Source: Fodinisporobacter ferrooxydans
GTDB lineage: Bacteria; Bacillota; Bacilli; Tumebacillales; MYW30-H2
Direction of reading: 5' to 3'
NCBI RefSeq assembly: GCF_022818495.1
Contig: NZ_CP089291.1
Span: forward strand, 496,001 to 560,000
Length of the DNA: 64,000 nt
The notes under the pieces: generated by a model
Seen by the model: the letters and a program-made list of their open reading frames with translations, nothing else
What the model was told of the DNA's origin: nothing
Database searches by the model: none
Program-made: the position numbers and the translations under genes
Shown here: piece after piece, positions 43,632 to 52,346 of the stretch
Layout: every line of letters starts with the position of its first letter
Position numbering within the stretch: position 1 is the stretch's first letter

Positions 43632-44198
43632 TTATAAAAGGATCCGAGCGACCCAATCTCTCACGCTCATGACATCCGCCTGTCGCGGGAATACCTTCTC
43701 CATGAGCACCCGCTGAACCTCCGGATCGGCGTCAATGCAAGCATCCGACAGCACAACCAGACTGTAATCCCGGTCAGCGGCCTCCCGAACGGTCGAGAGC
43801 ACAACACCGCTTGTAGCAATTCCCATAAGTATCAATGTATCAATTTGTTGTGCACGCAACACCACGTCCAGGTCGCTGCCGGAGAATGCGCTCACTCGCC
43901 GTTTGATCACGACGGCATCTCCATGCTCGGGCGCTACTGCTGCATGGATCTGAGTCGACGATGCAGTTTCCGTAAATCCGCCATTCTGTGATATGGCAGA
44001 AAACATTTTATTCTTTGCGCTTACCTCCGGATACCCGTCTCGAAAAGCTATCCGTACGTAAATGACCGGTATGTTTGCCTCGCGTGCCGCTTTGATAGCT
44101 TGTTGGAAAGGTGTGAAGAAATCTGCCGAATTTGCGTATCTTTGTGCAATTCCCTCCTGAATATCCATGACGAGCAAGGCTTTGTTCGATGCTTTCAT
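43632..44198 (-). CDS. isochorismatase-family protein lacking the usual cysteine
   Basis: 188 residues with the cysteine-hydrolase/isochorismatase fold. The conserved Asp12 (VMDIQ) and Lys99 (VIKRR) of the catalytic triad are present. In the motif that normally reads T-x-x-C-V-x-x-T this protein has TSGVVLST (Gly131-Val132), with no cysteine. A true cysteine hydrolase activity is thus unlikely; a binding role or isochorismatase-like chemistry that does not need the thiol is possible. It is convergent with fdhD, 15 bases apart. Confidence 0.85.
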   Translation of the reverse strand: MKASNKALLVMDIQEGIAQRYANSADFFTPFQQAIKAAREANIPVIYVRIAFRDGYPEVSAKNKMFSAISQNGGFTETASSTQIHAAVAPEHGDAVVIKRRVSAFSGSDLDVVLRAQQIDTLILMGIATSGVVLSTVREAADRDYSLVVLSDACIDADPEVQRVLMEKVFPRQADVMSVRDWVARILL

Positions 44199-44342
44199 GC
44201 GTGTCTTCTCCTCTTCTGTGATTTTATTTTGGCATCCTACTCTTTGTGAGTTTCTATATCCATGTTACCGATAGAATCTGTACTTCGCAAATTTCCCATT
44301 CCATCGAAATGCAAAGGCAGAATCTATTGCCAGCCAGAATAT

Positions 44343-44377
44343 CTCATTGCATCATTGCATCATTGCATCATTGCATC
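44343..44377. repeat. short tandem repeat, unit ATTGCATC
   Basis: Four consecutive copies of CATTGCAT-type units (8-10 bp period) ending in ATTGCATCAAAAG. Lies 25 bases before the first DnaA box. It could be an unwinding-type or slippage-prone repeat. Confidence 0.8.
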
Positions 44378-44401
44378 AAAAGAATCTCCGAACCATCCAA
44401 C

Positions 44402-44495
44402 TTATCCACAATACCAAAAGAAACGGACATCGGATTCAAATGGATTCCAAAAGGGTTATCCACAATATCCACAGATTTTATCCACAGTATCCACA
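44402..44495 (+). other. DnaA-box cluster outside a recognisable oriC
   Basis: Three perfect DnaA boxes TTATCCACA at 44402-44410, 44456-44464 and 44478-44486. Two one-mismatch boxes follow directly after the latter two (ATATCCACA 44465-44473, GTATCCACA 44487-44495), all in one orientation. dnaA/dnaN are not present, so this is more likely a DnaA-titration or regulatory cluster, as known in B. subtilis intergenic regions, than an origin. Confidence 0.7.
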
Positions 44496-44592
44496 TGAAG
44501 AAAACTTGTACGACATGTTTTTTCTTTGCATGTATAAAACCCATCCACTTGCCCATACTACAAAAGGCGGTGATGGATCTTCCGCAAAAGCT

Positions 44593-44719
44593 GGAGGGAT
44601 GTTCGATGAACAAAATTGTGAGTCGACACAGATAATCAGCCAAAGAAGTTGGAGGGATGTGTGAAAGACACGTTACGTGGAATGAACACATTTTAACGAC
44701 TTGGAAACCGGAGGGATGT
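44593..44719 (+). repeat. three GGAGGGATGT repeats at ~59-bp spacing
   Basis: Identical decamers at 44593-44602, 44651-44660 and 44710-44719 (starts 58 and 59 bp apart), each preceded by an A-rich AARNN context. On the minus strand each reads ACATCCCTCC, with an anti-Shine-Dalgarno-like CCTCC. A terminator follows at 44759. It may be part of a small RNA; no ORF explains it. Confidence 0.6.
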
Positions 44720-44758
44720 GCCGCAGGCACAATCAAACGTTTCTGAAGCAACACCGTC

Positions 44759-44788
44759 AAAAAAGAGCCCGGAATGGGCTCTTTCTTT
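44759..44788. terminator. intrinsic terminator
   Basis: AAAGAGCCC-GGAAT-GGGCTCTTT with T runs in both senses (CTTT on plus, TTTTTT on minus). It ends whatever is transcribed from the 44.5-kb intergenic region and may partly serve the GGDEF gene, whose stop overlaps it. Confidence 0.8.
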
Positions 44789-46394
44789 AGTTTTCAAATG
44801 AAAATGATGTGTCAATGGGAAGTTGAGATGGCAATACCTCCCGAAGCATTGTATGATTAAACATTCGGTATGTATTTCTTCCTGATTTTTTTGCTTCATA
44901 CATTGCTATATCTGAATAGCAAATCATTGTTTCCGCGTCCATCCGTTCTTCATTATTTATCGAAATACCAATGCTTCCTGATACAAGAAACTCTCGGCTG
45001 CTTAAAACGAATGGTTTTTTTAATTTTTCAATAATTTTCAAAGCAAAACTTTCGACATATTCCTCATGATGTACGTTGTTCAATAGAAAGATAAACTCAT
45101 CCCCACCCAATCGGGCGAGTAAATCAAAGGGGCCCAGACATTGTTGCAGACGCTCGGCAAACAGTTTGAGAAACTGGTCCCCTGTTTCATGTCCCATCGT
45201 ATCATTGATTCGTTTAAAATCATCTCCATCTACATAAAGAACGGCAATGTTATATTTGTTTTGGGACTTTTCGATGGCCTCTTGTAATTTTTTTGTAAAC
45301 AATCTGCGATTAGGCAACCCTGTTAATGCGTCATGAAATGCCAGATACTCCAACTTGCTTCTATTTTTTCTTTGTTCAGTTTCATCGCGAATGATTAAGA
45401 TTGTTGCATATGAAGCATCCATTTCTACATAATCTGCTTCCACCACGCCAATAAATAAATCGTCTTCCTTATTATAGAATTTCATTTCGCATTCTTTCAG
45501 CATCTTTCTGGAATTAAAATGTTCTGTGTATAGTTTACTTAGCAATTCCTTGCTTTCTTCCGAGCAAAAATCATAAATGGTTTTACAATCACCTCCTAAT
45601 AACAATTTAGCGGCAGGATTCATTTCCATCACATATCCGTACTCATCCGCCACTACGATTGCAACTGGATTCAGTTCAAAAAGAGTCTCAAACCTTTTGG
45701 AGGCAGACGGCAAAAAATCGTATTGGATCATTGCCCAGCGTAAAAAAAACAGCCAAATAACATCAGTGAAAAGATACGGATACGGTGGCAATTGTGTGAA
45801 TTTAATGTAACCGAATAGGATTTGCGATATAAGAGTGGCGATTGTTCCATATAAAAGCAGAGTGGTCCTTTTCTTTTCTTTTTCGCTTTGGGAAGCAGAA
45901 TAAGCAATTGCCAACATGCCAGTAAATAAGCAAATGACAAAGACACCCACTCCAATCGCTATATAGTATGGAGCATTAAAAATTGGATAAATAAACATCC
46001 CATCACGTTCAAATAGTCTGCTATTATAAATATTTTTCTGTTGAATGAGTTCAAGCAAACTTGGTACAATCAAACTATAACTAATGGGAATATACAACCA
46101 TGCCGTTATTTTCTTGCTTGCATTCAAAATTTTAAAATGAAAATGAAATCCCAAACAGGCGTTCAATGCGCCGATGTTGCCCAACCAATAGGTTACAAGA
46201 ATTGGGCTGTACTTGATTGGTACGATTTGTCGAATGTATTCTCCTGCCAGCATTAACATAAACGTAAAAACAATGGCGCTTGCAATACGATACTCTGATA
46301 TTCTTGGATTGCGGACATAAACTTCAACGGCCATATAAAAAAGAATTACTACCGGTACGATATACTCCAAAAAGAGTAGAATTGAATTACTCAT
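44787..46394 (-). CDS. membrane PAS-GGDEF diguanylate cyclase
   Basis: About 535 residues. The N-terminal ~225 residues hold seven hydrophobic helices (histidine-kinase N-terminal 7TM-like sensor), then a PAS domain (~235-345, NPVAIVVADEYGYVMEMN), then GGDEF (~355-515) starting HDALTGLPNRRLF. The catalytic RLGGDEFIF motif is intact, so it should make cyclic di-GMP. No EAL domain is present. I prefer the ATG at 46394 over an in-frame TTG at 46406 that overlaps the AGAGG ribosome site. Monocistronic. Confidence 0.92.
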   Translation of the reverse strand: MSNSILLFLEYIVPVVILFYMAVEVYVRNPRISEYRIASAIVFTFMLMLAGEYIRQIVPIKYSPILVTYWLGNIGALNACLGFHFHFKILNASKKITAWLYIPISYSLIVPSLLELIQQKNIYNSRLFERDGMFIYPIFNAPYYIAIGVGVFVICLFTGMLAIAYSASQSEKEKKRTTLLLYGTIATLISQILFGYIKFTQLPPYPYLFTDVIWLFFLRWAMIQYDFLPSASKRFETLFELNPVAIVVADEYGYVMEMNPAAKLLLGGDCKTIYDFCSEESKELLSKLYTEHFNSRKMLKECEMKFYNKEDDLFIGVVEADYVEMDASYATILIIRDETEQRKNRSKLEYLAFHDALTGLPNRRLFTKKLQEAIEKSQNKYNIAVLYVDGDDFKRINDTMGHETGDQFLKLFAERLQQCLGPFDLLARLGGDEFIFLLNNVHHEEYVESFALKIIEKLKKPFVLSSREFLVSGSIGISINNEERMDAETMICYSDIAMYEAKKSGRNTYRMFNHTMLREVLPSQLPIDTSFSFEN

Positions 46395-46602
46395 ACTTTC
46401 AATCAATCCTCTATCTTTTCATTTTTTCATCAAAATTTTCCATTGAAATTTTTTCTACTTCCCTTCATTATATTTCTTTCTATTCTTCAAACAAGTCTTT
46501 TTAAAATAGATGTGAACAGCCTTGCATAAAAATCCTGCCAATTCCCCTATTAAAGCTTATTTTTTCTGCTTAAAGCATATCTTTTCTCTGCCGAAATAAC
46601 TG

Positions 46603-46641
46603 TAAAAAAAAACATAAGCTGTCCAAATGGGACAACTTATG
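46603..46641 (-). terminator. intrinsic terminator of the GntR unit
   Basis: Minus strand: CATAAG-x-TGTCC pairs with GGACA-x-CTTATG, followed by nine T residues, 70 bases after the GntR gene stop. Confidence 0.88.
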
Positions 46642-46709
46642 CTTCAGGCTACATAAATCAAAACTATATACGCAGAGTGTTTCATCAAAATATTCCCTGT
46701 TCAAATTTG

Positions 46710-47369
46710 TTAAAGGAAGAGTCGCTTCCCATAGAGGATATGTTCTTTCATTAATTTTTGCGGTTGTTCCGAATCGTTCGTCAGCAGTGATTCAAAAATG
46801 CCGACATGGTCCACATAAGAAGAATTCATCCTTCCAGAATCGCGTTTTAACACACGAAGTACAACACGATATAGATGGTCTTGATAGTTTTCCATAACAC
46901 GAAAAATCTCTGCATTTCCCGAGAACTTGCAAAGAAGCAGGTGAAACTCTGCATCCGCCTGTGCAAACCCTTTCTCATCTTCAGAAACGGCCAATTCTCT
47001 TGTTTTAAGCAAATTTTTCTCGATTTCGTCGATTTGGTCATTCCTCAATTTCCCGGAAAGTTGTTCCACTACAAACATCTCCAGTGCAATACGCAAATCA
47101 TAGATATTGCTAATCTTCTCAATCGACATTTCACGTACGATAATCCCTTGTTTGGGAGATACCGTGATAAACCCCTCTGCCTCCAATCGTTCGAGAGCCG
47201 CTTTAATCGGAGTTTTACTCATGCCCAGATAATCGATTAATTGTCTTTCGGAAAGAAATTGTCCGGGTCGAAATACTTCATGCATAATTCCGTCTTTTAT
47301 CGTTCGATATGCCTTTTCCTTCAAGAGAGGAGGGGGGGTATTCAAATTGTTGTCGTTCACTCCATTCAT
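46710..47369 (-). CDS. GntR-family (FadR-type) transcriptional regulator
   Basis: 219 residues: N-terminal winged helix (~15-80, GQFLSERQLIDYLGMSKTPIKAAL) and a C-terminal all-helical FCD effector domain with the metal/ligand residues in DAEFHLLLC and the final H. GGGAGGGAACC precedes the ATG. It is the last gene of the ApnO-like / DUF1537 / RuBisCO-like operon and is presumably its repressor, responding to a sugar acid. Confidence 0.9.
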   Translation of the reverse strand: MNGVNDNNLNTPPPLLKEKAYRTIKDGIMHEVFRPGQFLSERQLIDYLGMSKTPIKAALERLEAEGFITVSPKQGIIVREMSIEKISNIYDLRIALEMFVVEQLSGKLRNDQIDEIEKNLLKTRELAVSEDEKGFAQADAEFHLLLCKFSGNAEIFRVMENYQDHLYRVVLRVLKRDSGRMNSSYVDHVGIFESLLTNDSEQPQKLMKEHILYGKRLFL

Positions 47370-47423
47370 TTCGGTTCCCTCCCTTGTCTACGAATTTGCG
47401 GTAAATACGCGGCAAACTCAAGA

Positions 47424-48275
47424 TCAAATGGTTGTTTCCAATTTTGACGGATGCAACATGAGGTCAATCGTTTCATTTAGTTTCTCCGTCGAAAATACAT
47501 CTCGCCAATTCGGTTGAAGAATTTGTTTTTTCCCATATTCAATGGCTACAAGCGCAGCATCGGAGAGGGGTGAACCTGTAATTCCAAACACGGATGCCAT
47601 GATTGTCGTGATATGCCCAAGCATGAAATCACGCGCCGCTTCCGGTGGAACCCCGCACTTTACTGCTTCATCCATCGCTTCCTTTAAGACAACGATACAC
47701 GTGCCTAAAACTGTTTCCGCCATCGTCGGTTCCAGTGTCGCCATTTGTTCTACCGTGATGCGATGGGAACGCAAAATGGGGGAATACATTCTGCGGGCAA
47801 TTTCCTCGCCTTTCGCATAATCACTCTCAGGACCTTGCATCAGGGCACATACAATGGACTGCCTCGCTGCTACCCCTCCGAACAAATCGGCCTTTGCTTC
47901 CGGGGTAACTTCATCATTATAAATCGGCGGGTGGCAAGGATGCGTGATAAAATAACTGATGTCCTCACGGTCCGGCAAGTGTCTCATATACGCTGCTGCC
48001 GGATCCAGCAACATCAGCAGCGAGCCTGGTTTCATTTGCGGAACGATGTCTGCGGAAATCTCGCCAATGGCAATATCGGGAACAGCCAGAATGATGACAT
48101 CCGCCTGATTCACCGCATCAAGAAGCGGTGTAACAGTTAAATTCTTTTGAGCAAGTTGGCGTATCCCTTTTTCGCTAATCTCGACATACAGCATATCATA
48201 GTTTGAATTTCTAAGGTTGTCAGCAAGTCTATTTCCCATTTTACCGCCTGCTCCTACCAATGCAATCGTTGTCAT
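47424..48275 (-). CDS. D-apionate oxidoisomerase-like dehydrogenase (ApnO family)
   Basis: 283-residue NAD(P)-dependent enzyme of the 6-phosphogluconate-dehydrogenase-like group. Rossmann motif LVGAGGKMGNRLADN is at residues 6-20; ILAVPD is near 63; the central THPCHPPIYNDE segment is characteristic of the ApnO-type proteins, and a helical C-terminal domain follows. ApnO converts D-apionate to 3-oxo-isoapionate. The assignment leans on the adjacent DUF1537 kinase and RuBisCO-like genes, which are the next pathway steps. GGGGAACAGG precedes the ATG. Confidence 0.78.
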   Translation of the reverse strand: MTTIALVGAGGKMGNRLADNLRNSNYDMLYVEISEKGIRQLAQKNLTVTPLLDAVNQADVIILAVPDIAIGEISADIVPQMKPGSLLMLLDPAAAYMRHLPDREDISYFITHPCHPPIYNDEVTPEAKADLFGGVAARQSIVCALMQGPESDYAKGEEIARRMYSPILRSHRITVEQMATLEPTMAETVLGTCIVVLKEAMDEAVKCGVPPEAARDFMLGHITTIMASVFGITGSPLSDAALVAIEYGKKQILQPNWRDVFSTEKLNETIDLMLHPSKLETTI

Positions 48276-48403
48276 TTTCCTGTTCCCCTTTTCATTTCAA
48301 TATTTTAAAAATGGCAGTCAAGGAAGCTGGCATTTCTTTTGTTCAAATTCAACTCCCCTCAGCACTCTTCCAAAAAAGGACTGTGCTCCAACCTGCCCTC
48401 CCT

Positions 48404-49279
48404 TCAACGGGTAACGGGCGAACAGCTTCCACTGATTACAAGGAGCTGCTCAACCGGCTGGCAATGATTCATGGACTCCAGGTTCGAACCGTCTATCATC
48501 CCTTGACTTTTCCAGTATGAAGTCAAAGCATATTGAACTCCTGAAGAACCGACAACAAAGAGTTGAGTCGTTTGCGTTTCCCGCCAAAGGAGAGCACCTG
48601 CTGTTTCCAAGCGTTTTTGATCGAAAACATCGAACAGCATGACATCCGGCCGACTTTCCAATCTACGCTCGAACCGCTGAATGACAGCGTCAAGATCCCC
48701 TTCCAAATCGAATAGATCCATTAACGCTATTTTGCTGCTTGTCTGGTTATTCAAATGAATGCGTAAATCGCTTTCATGCATAGGGGTGATCGGATGCTTT
48801 GACATCGTCGGATGCCGATCCAATCGATACGTATCTTCACACACTGTCGCAAAGTGATTTCCAAATACTGTGTATCTTTGAAGCGCGGGAGCCCCGACGA
48901 GCAGAGGAATGACGCGACTCTCTGCAAACCGTTGTTTGCCAATGTCTATCACTTTCCCAATGCTTCCCACTGCAGGCGAAGAATCAAATGTAGAGCATAC
49001 CTTATAGTGGACGATAGGAGTTTTGAACAGCTGTAATTGCCGGAATACTTGCTGTAATTCCCGTTCCATTGCTTCCGGTGTCATGGATCGACTGGTTCCT
49101 GCAACACCAAAACACTGGATATCCGGAAATTTTTCTTTCAGTTGTTCTATAGTGGGTGGCTGCAGGAACAGCACTGTTTTTACTCCATGTGCGGCAAGAG
49201 CTTCCATAGAATCCGTGGAACCGGTAAAATCATCACCATAATAACAGAGTAATAAATGATTCGTAGACTCTGGTTTCAT
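48404..49279 (-). pseudogene. DUF1537 acid-sugar kinase truncated at the C-terminus (OiaK-like)
   Basis: The N-terminal acid-sugar-binding domain is intact (CYYGDDFTGSTDSMEALA near 12-29, GVAGTSRSM, HYKVCSTFDSSP). The gene stops after 291 residues at SGSCSPVT-R, exactly where the nucleotide-binding domain starts in this family (~420-470 residues). The 128 bases to the next gene show only short frames and no GGDTS-type ATP motif. So the ATP-binding domain has been deleted, and kinase activity should be lost unless complemented elsewhere. Start context AAGTGTAAGGG-ATG. Confidence 0.8.
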
Positions 49280-49301
49280 CCCTTACACTTCCACTCATCC
49301 G

Positions 49302-50564
49302 TTATTTTGAAAACTTCTCCATCGCTCCCTTGAGCTCGACATGTGTTCTTGCATATTCCTCTAAGGAAACGTTTGTTAATGCAGCTTCCCAGCCTTGTAT
49401 CATGCTTTTGACACCAGCCGATACCCCATCCGGGTGTGCCATAATTCCGCCGCCGGCGATATGGATTACGTCAGTGGATTGGATTTGCCTATATGTTTCA
49501 ACAGCCTGCCCAGCCCATTGGCCGGAAGAAAGTACGGGCATCACTTGCAGGCCGCCAAACAGCGGCGTCAGACAGTCATTGATCGATTTGACTACAGACT
49601 CATTCGATTCGAAAAACTTATTATTTAATCCGTTTGTATGTAGATGATCAACCCCTGCCATGCGACACAATTTTTGATATGCCGTAAATTCCATTCCCAA
49701 AGCGGGACAACGAGTCATGGCTCCCCACTGGTTGCGATGTCCATGAATCGGTAATTGGCTGTATTTCCTCAAATATGCAACTCCAGCCAATCCAATGCTA
49801 TTGATACTAACCATCACACAGGTTCCGCCAGCCTGCTGCACCATGTCGTGATTTCTGCGCAGTTCATCGATGTCCCCGGTAATGTTAAACGCGTACATCG
49901 CCTTTTTTCCGGTCCTGTCTGCGGCTCTTTCGATTTCTTGCATCACTGCGTGAATTCGCTCCTTTAAAGGTGCATAAGGAGGATTTCCGTTGATTTCATC
50001 GTCTTTGATAAAATCTACCCCAGCCAGCGCCAGTTCTTTTACAACCGTTCCCAATTCATCGGGCGCAAGGCCGATGTTGGGTTTGATAATAGTTCCAATG
50101 ATTGGCCGTTGGTGCACTCCTGCCAATTGACGTGTGCCTTGAATCCCAAATTGAGGACCCAGATACATCTCCATAAAACTTTCCGGCAACTCCAAGTCCA
50201 TCAGCCGAAGCCCGGAAAACTCCCGCAATTCAAATAGATTCCCCGCTACAGTGGCAAGTAAATTGGGGATTGAGGGTCCGATATTATGATAGGGAAAAGC
50301 AACAGTGATTTCACCTCGGCGAAATACAGGCGGACGATTCTCCCCGTGCGGCAGCTTTGCTCCAGGCAACGAGGGTGACGACACACTTTCCAGTTCTTTA
50401 ATCGCCAAAATCTTGGCTCCATATTTCTCTTTGATTTCGTCCGTTTCGCCTGGCACCTGAACAAATGTGCCGGTAGATTGCTCTCCGGCCAAAACCTGTG
50501 CCGCATGCTCCAAGGAATCGGGTGTTTCAATCAAATAGGTGGCAAGTATTTGATCTTGTCGCAT
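49302..50564 (-). CDS. RuBisCO-like protein (OiaX/OiaT-type candidate)
   Basis: 420-residue form IV RuBisCO-like protein. It keeps the first catalytic lysine (Lys161 in IIKPNIGL), the carbamylated-lysine and metal triad (Lys187, Asp189, Glu190 in FIKDDE), His/Arg at HGHRNQWG (271-280) and the phosphate loop GGGIMAHPDG near 374. With ApnO-like and DUF1537 genes it fits the apionate pathway, where such proteins act on 3-oxo-isoapionate 4-phosphate as decarboxylase or transcarboxylase/hydrolase. It is first in its operon with a strong GAGGAGGTAACCG site. Methionine-salvage RLP is a less likely alternative because no mtn genes are near. Confidence 0.85.
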   Translation of the reverse strand: MRQDQILATYLIETPDSLEHAAQVLAGEQSTGTFVQVPGETDEIKEKYGAKILAIKELESVSSPSLPGAKLPHGENRPPVFRRGEITVAFPYHNIGPSIPNLLATVAGNLFELREFSGLRLMDLELPESFMEMYLGPQFGIQGTRQLAGVHQRPIIGTIIKPNIGLAPDELGTVVKELALAGVDFIKDDEINGNPPYAPLKERIHAVMQEIERAADRTGKKAMYAFNITGDIDELRRNHDMVQQAGGTCVMVSINSIGLAGVAYLRKYSQLPIHGHRNQWGAMTRCPALGMEFTAYQKLCRMAGVDHLHTNGLNNKFFESNESVVKSINDCLTPLFGGLQVMPVLSSGQWAGQAVETYRQIQSTDVIHIAGGGIMAHPDGVSAGVKSMIQGWEAALTNVSLEEYARTHVELKGAMEKFSK

Positions 50565-50836
50565 CGGTTACCTCCTCTTTTTCAAATCATTCAAACAGCC
50601 CTTGTTTCCATTCCGGTTATTATGGTTTCCATAAAGTAAACCGCTTACATTATCTTTATTCAGAGAATATCATCCATTCGATATATTTTCAATATCCAAC
50701 TTAGATCTAAGATGTGTGTTTAGATAAAATGTCAGGAATTCCAGTTTCACTACATTCGTAAAAATACCCATTAAGTTCAATTCGATTTTCCAGTTTCCAA
50801 TATCGACATTAAGAACTTGTCAGTGTGGATGTTTCC

Positions 50837-50922
50837 TTAAATTCCCCTACCGCCATCTACGTTAAGAATTTCTCCGGTTTCGATGGTTGCAAAAAATGAT
50901 ACCAACCATACAAACCGCAGAC
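50837..50922 (-). pseudogene. short-chain dehydrogenase C-terminal remnant
   Basis: Minus-strand translation gives FVWLVSFFATIETGEILNVDGGRGI and a stop, given here as the pieces VWLVSFFA and TGEILNVDGGRGI, the standard C-terminus of SDR enzymes. No further SDR sequence lies upstream. About 28 codons survive in the gap before the MFS gene. Confidence 0.75.
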
Positions 50923-51056
50923 ATTTCTAGAGGCAGCCTCTTGATATAAAGGGGCTTTTCGTGTATTAGTAAAAACATCACCTATTTCAACATCTCCTAA
51001 TTTTTGTTTTGGGAAGCATACTGGCAAATTTGCTTTGCAGAGAAAGGATTCTTGTC

Positions 51057-52253
51057 ATGAAATCAAAATTCATTGTTTACTTAGTCTCATTTGCAGCGTT
51101 TTTGGCGCCATTTACGCAATCGATCTATGCTCCGATGATTCCAGAGGTGACAAACGATTTTCATACATCGGCTTTTTGGGTCAACTTAACGATTTCTATT
51201 TTTACGGCGTTTTTGGCACTCATGCAGATTATTTATGGACCTTTGACAGATACAAAGGGACGGCGCAGCGTGATGCTGTTCGGAATTGTCTTCTATGTAC
51301 TAGCCACCATCGGATGTTACTTTTCGAATTCGATCTATGTGTTATTGTTCTTTCGCGCATTACAAGCGATCGGAATCGCAACAGGTTCCGTTGTTGCAGT
51401 AACGGTTATTAGTGATTTGTTTGAAGGAGAAAACCGAGGGAAAGCGATGGGAACATTTCAGATGATGGTATCCCTCGGTCCAGTCGTAGGCCCTGTTGTT
51501 GGGGGATTCCTTGGTGGAATGTTCGGTTTTCATTCTGTTTTTCTCGCATTGGTCATTGTTGGTCTGATCGTATTTCTTTTAAACCTGACGTTTCTGAAAG
51601 AAACAAAACCGGAAAAGGGATTCGCAAACAGTTTTAAACCACGGGATTTTATTACGATTCTAAAAGACCGAATCGGCTCGTCCATCATACTTCTTGGATT
51701 TATCCAATACTATGCTTTTTATAACTTTCTCGTATTCATGCCAGGCATTTTAAGTGAACGGTATGGACTAACGGCCGAACAAAAAGGACTCGTGTTTCTC
51801 CCGCTGTCGCTCTGTATTGTAATTGGAAGTTTCTTGGGCGGAAGAGCGCAAGGGCGATTTGAAGGAAGAAAATTCGTTGTTTTAACGTCTTATCTTAATG
51901 TTTTGGCAATTTTATTGTTTACCGTTGTATCGCATATATCGCTTCTTTTATTGATTGGATCGAGTGTCCTCTTTGGCCTCTTCCTGGGGCTGTCGCTGCC
52001 TGTGCAAACCACCCTTTTGACACAAGCATTTCAAAAGAATCGGGCTACGGCAATTGGGGTATACAACTTTGTCCGATTCATGGGGATGGCCCTCGGCCCC
52101 ATTTTCGGCAGTCTGTTGCTGCAAATAGGCGGCTATTACTTGATATACGGGTTTATTGTAGCCGTTTTTTTAGGATGTTCGTCAGTGCTGCACAAGCGGC
52201 TACTCCATGCAACCAATACTATGGCAAACTATAATCAAGGAATATCTTCCTAA
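51057..52253 (+). CDS. MFS drug efflux-type transporter (DHA1)
   Basis: 398 residues, 12 transmembrane helices. N-terminal APFTQSIYAPMIPEV, the loop motif GPLTDTKGRRSVM between helices 2 and 3, and motif C region GPVVGPVVGGFLGGMFG near 150 mark a drug:H+ antiporter of the Bcr/TetA-like DHA1 group. The start at 51057 follows AAAGGA; an in-frame start at 51009 adds 16 unlikely residues. Monocistronic; its stop codon is inside a long palindrome. Confidence 0.9.
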   Translation: MKSKFIVYLVSFAAFLAPFTQSIYAPMIPEVTNDFHTSAFWVNLTISIFTAFLALMQIIYGPLTDTKGRRSVMLFGIVFYVLATIGCYFSNSIYVLLFFRALQAIGIATGSVVAVTVISDLFEGENRGKAMGTFQMMVSLGPVVGPVVGGFLGGMFGFHSVFLALVIVGLIVFLLNLTFLKETKPEKGFANSFKPRDFITILKDRIGSSIILLGFIQYYAFYNFLVFMPGILSERYGLTAEQKGLVFLPLSLCIVIGSFLGGRAQGRFEGRKFVVLTSYLNVLAILLFTVVSHISLLLLIGSSVLFGLFLGLSLPVQTTLLTQAFQKNRATAIGVYNFVRFMGMALGPIFGSLLLQIGGYYLIYGFIVAVFLGCSSVLHKRLLHATNTMANYNQGISS

Positions 52254-52282
52254 TCACATAGCCATCCTATGTGATTAGGAAG
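52246..52282 (+). terminator. long palindrome over the MFS stop codon
   Basis: CTTCCTAATCACATAG pairs with CTATGTGATTAGGAAG around a five-base loop; the TAA stop is inside the left arm. No T run follows, so it may be an mRNA-stabilising hairpin or a weak terminator rather than a classic one. Confidence 0.6.
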
Positions 52283-52346
52283 GATCTAACGGGATACTAG
52301 AAAAGGAACAATCAAATACACACATACGTTCACGGGAGTTTCATTT

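Noticed and set aside
44262-44498. Plus-strand ORFs across the DnaA-box region
   Set aside because: Their codons come from the ATTGCATC and TTATCCACA repeats; protein composition is repeat-driven.
50635-50649. CcpA cre-like site upstream of the RuBisCO-like gene (TGTAAGCGGTTTACT on the minus strand)
   Set aside because: The two halves are one base too far apart for a standard cre and two core positions mismatch; it may be a chance palindrome.
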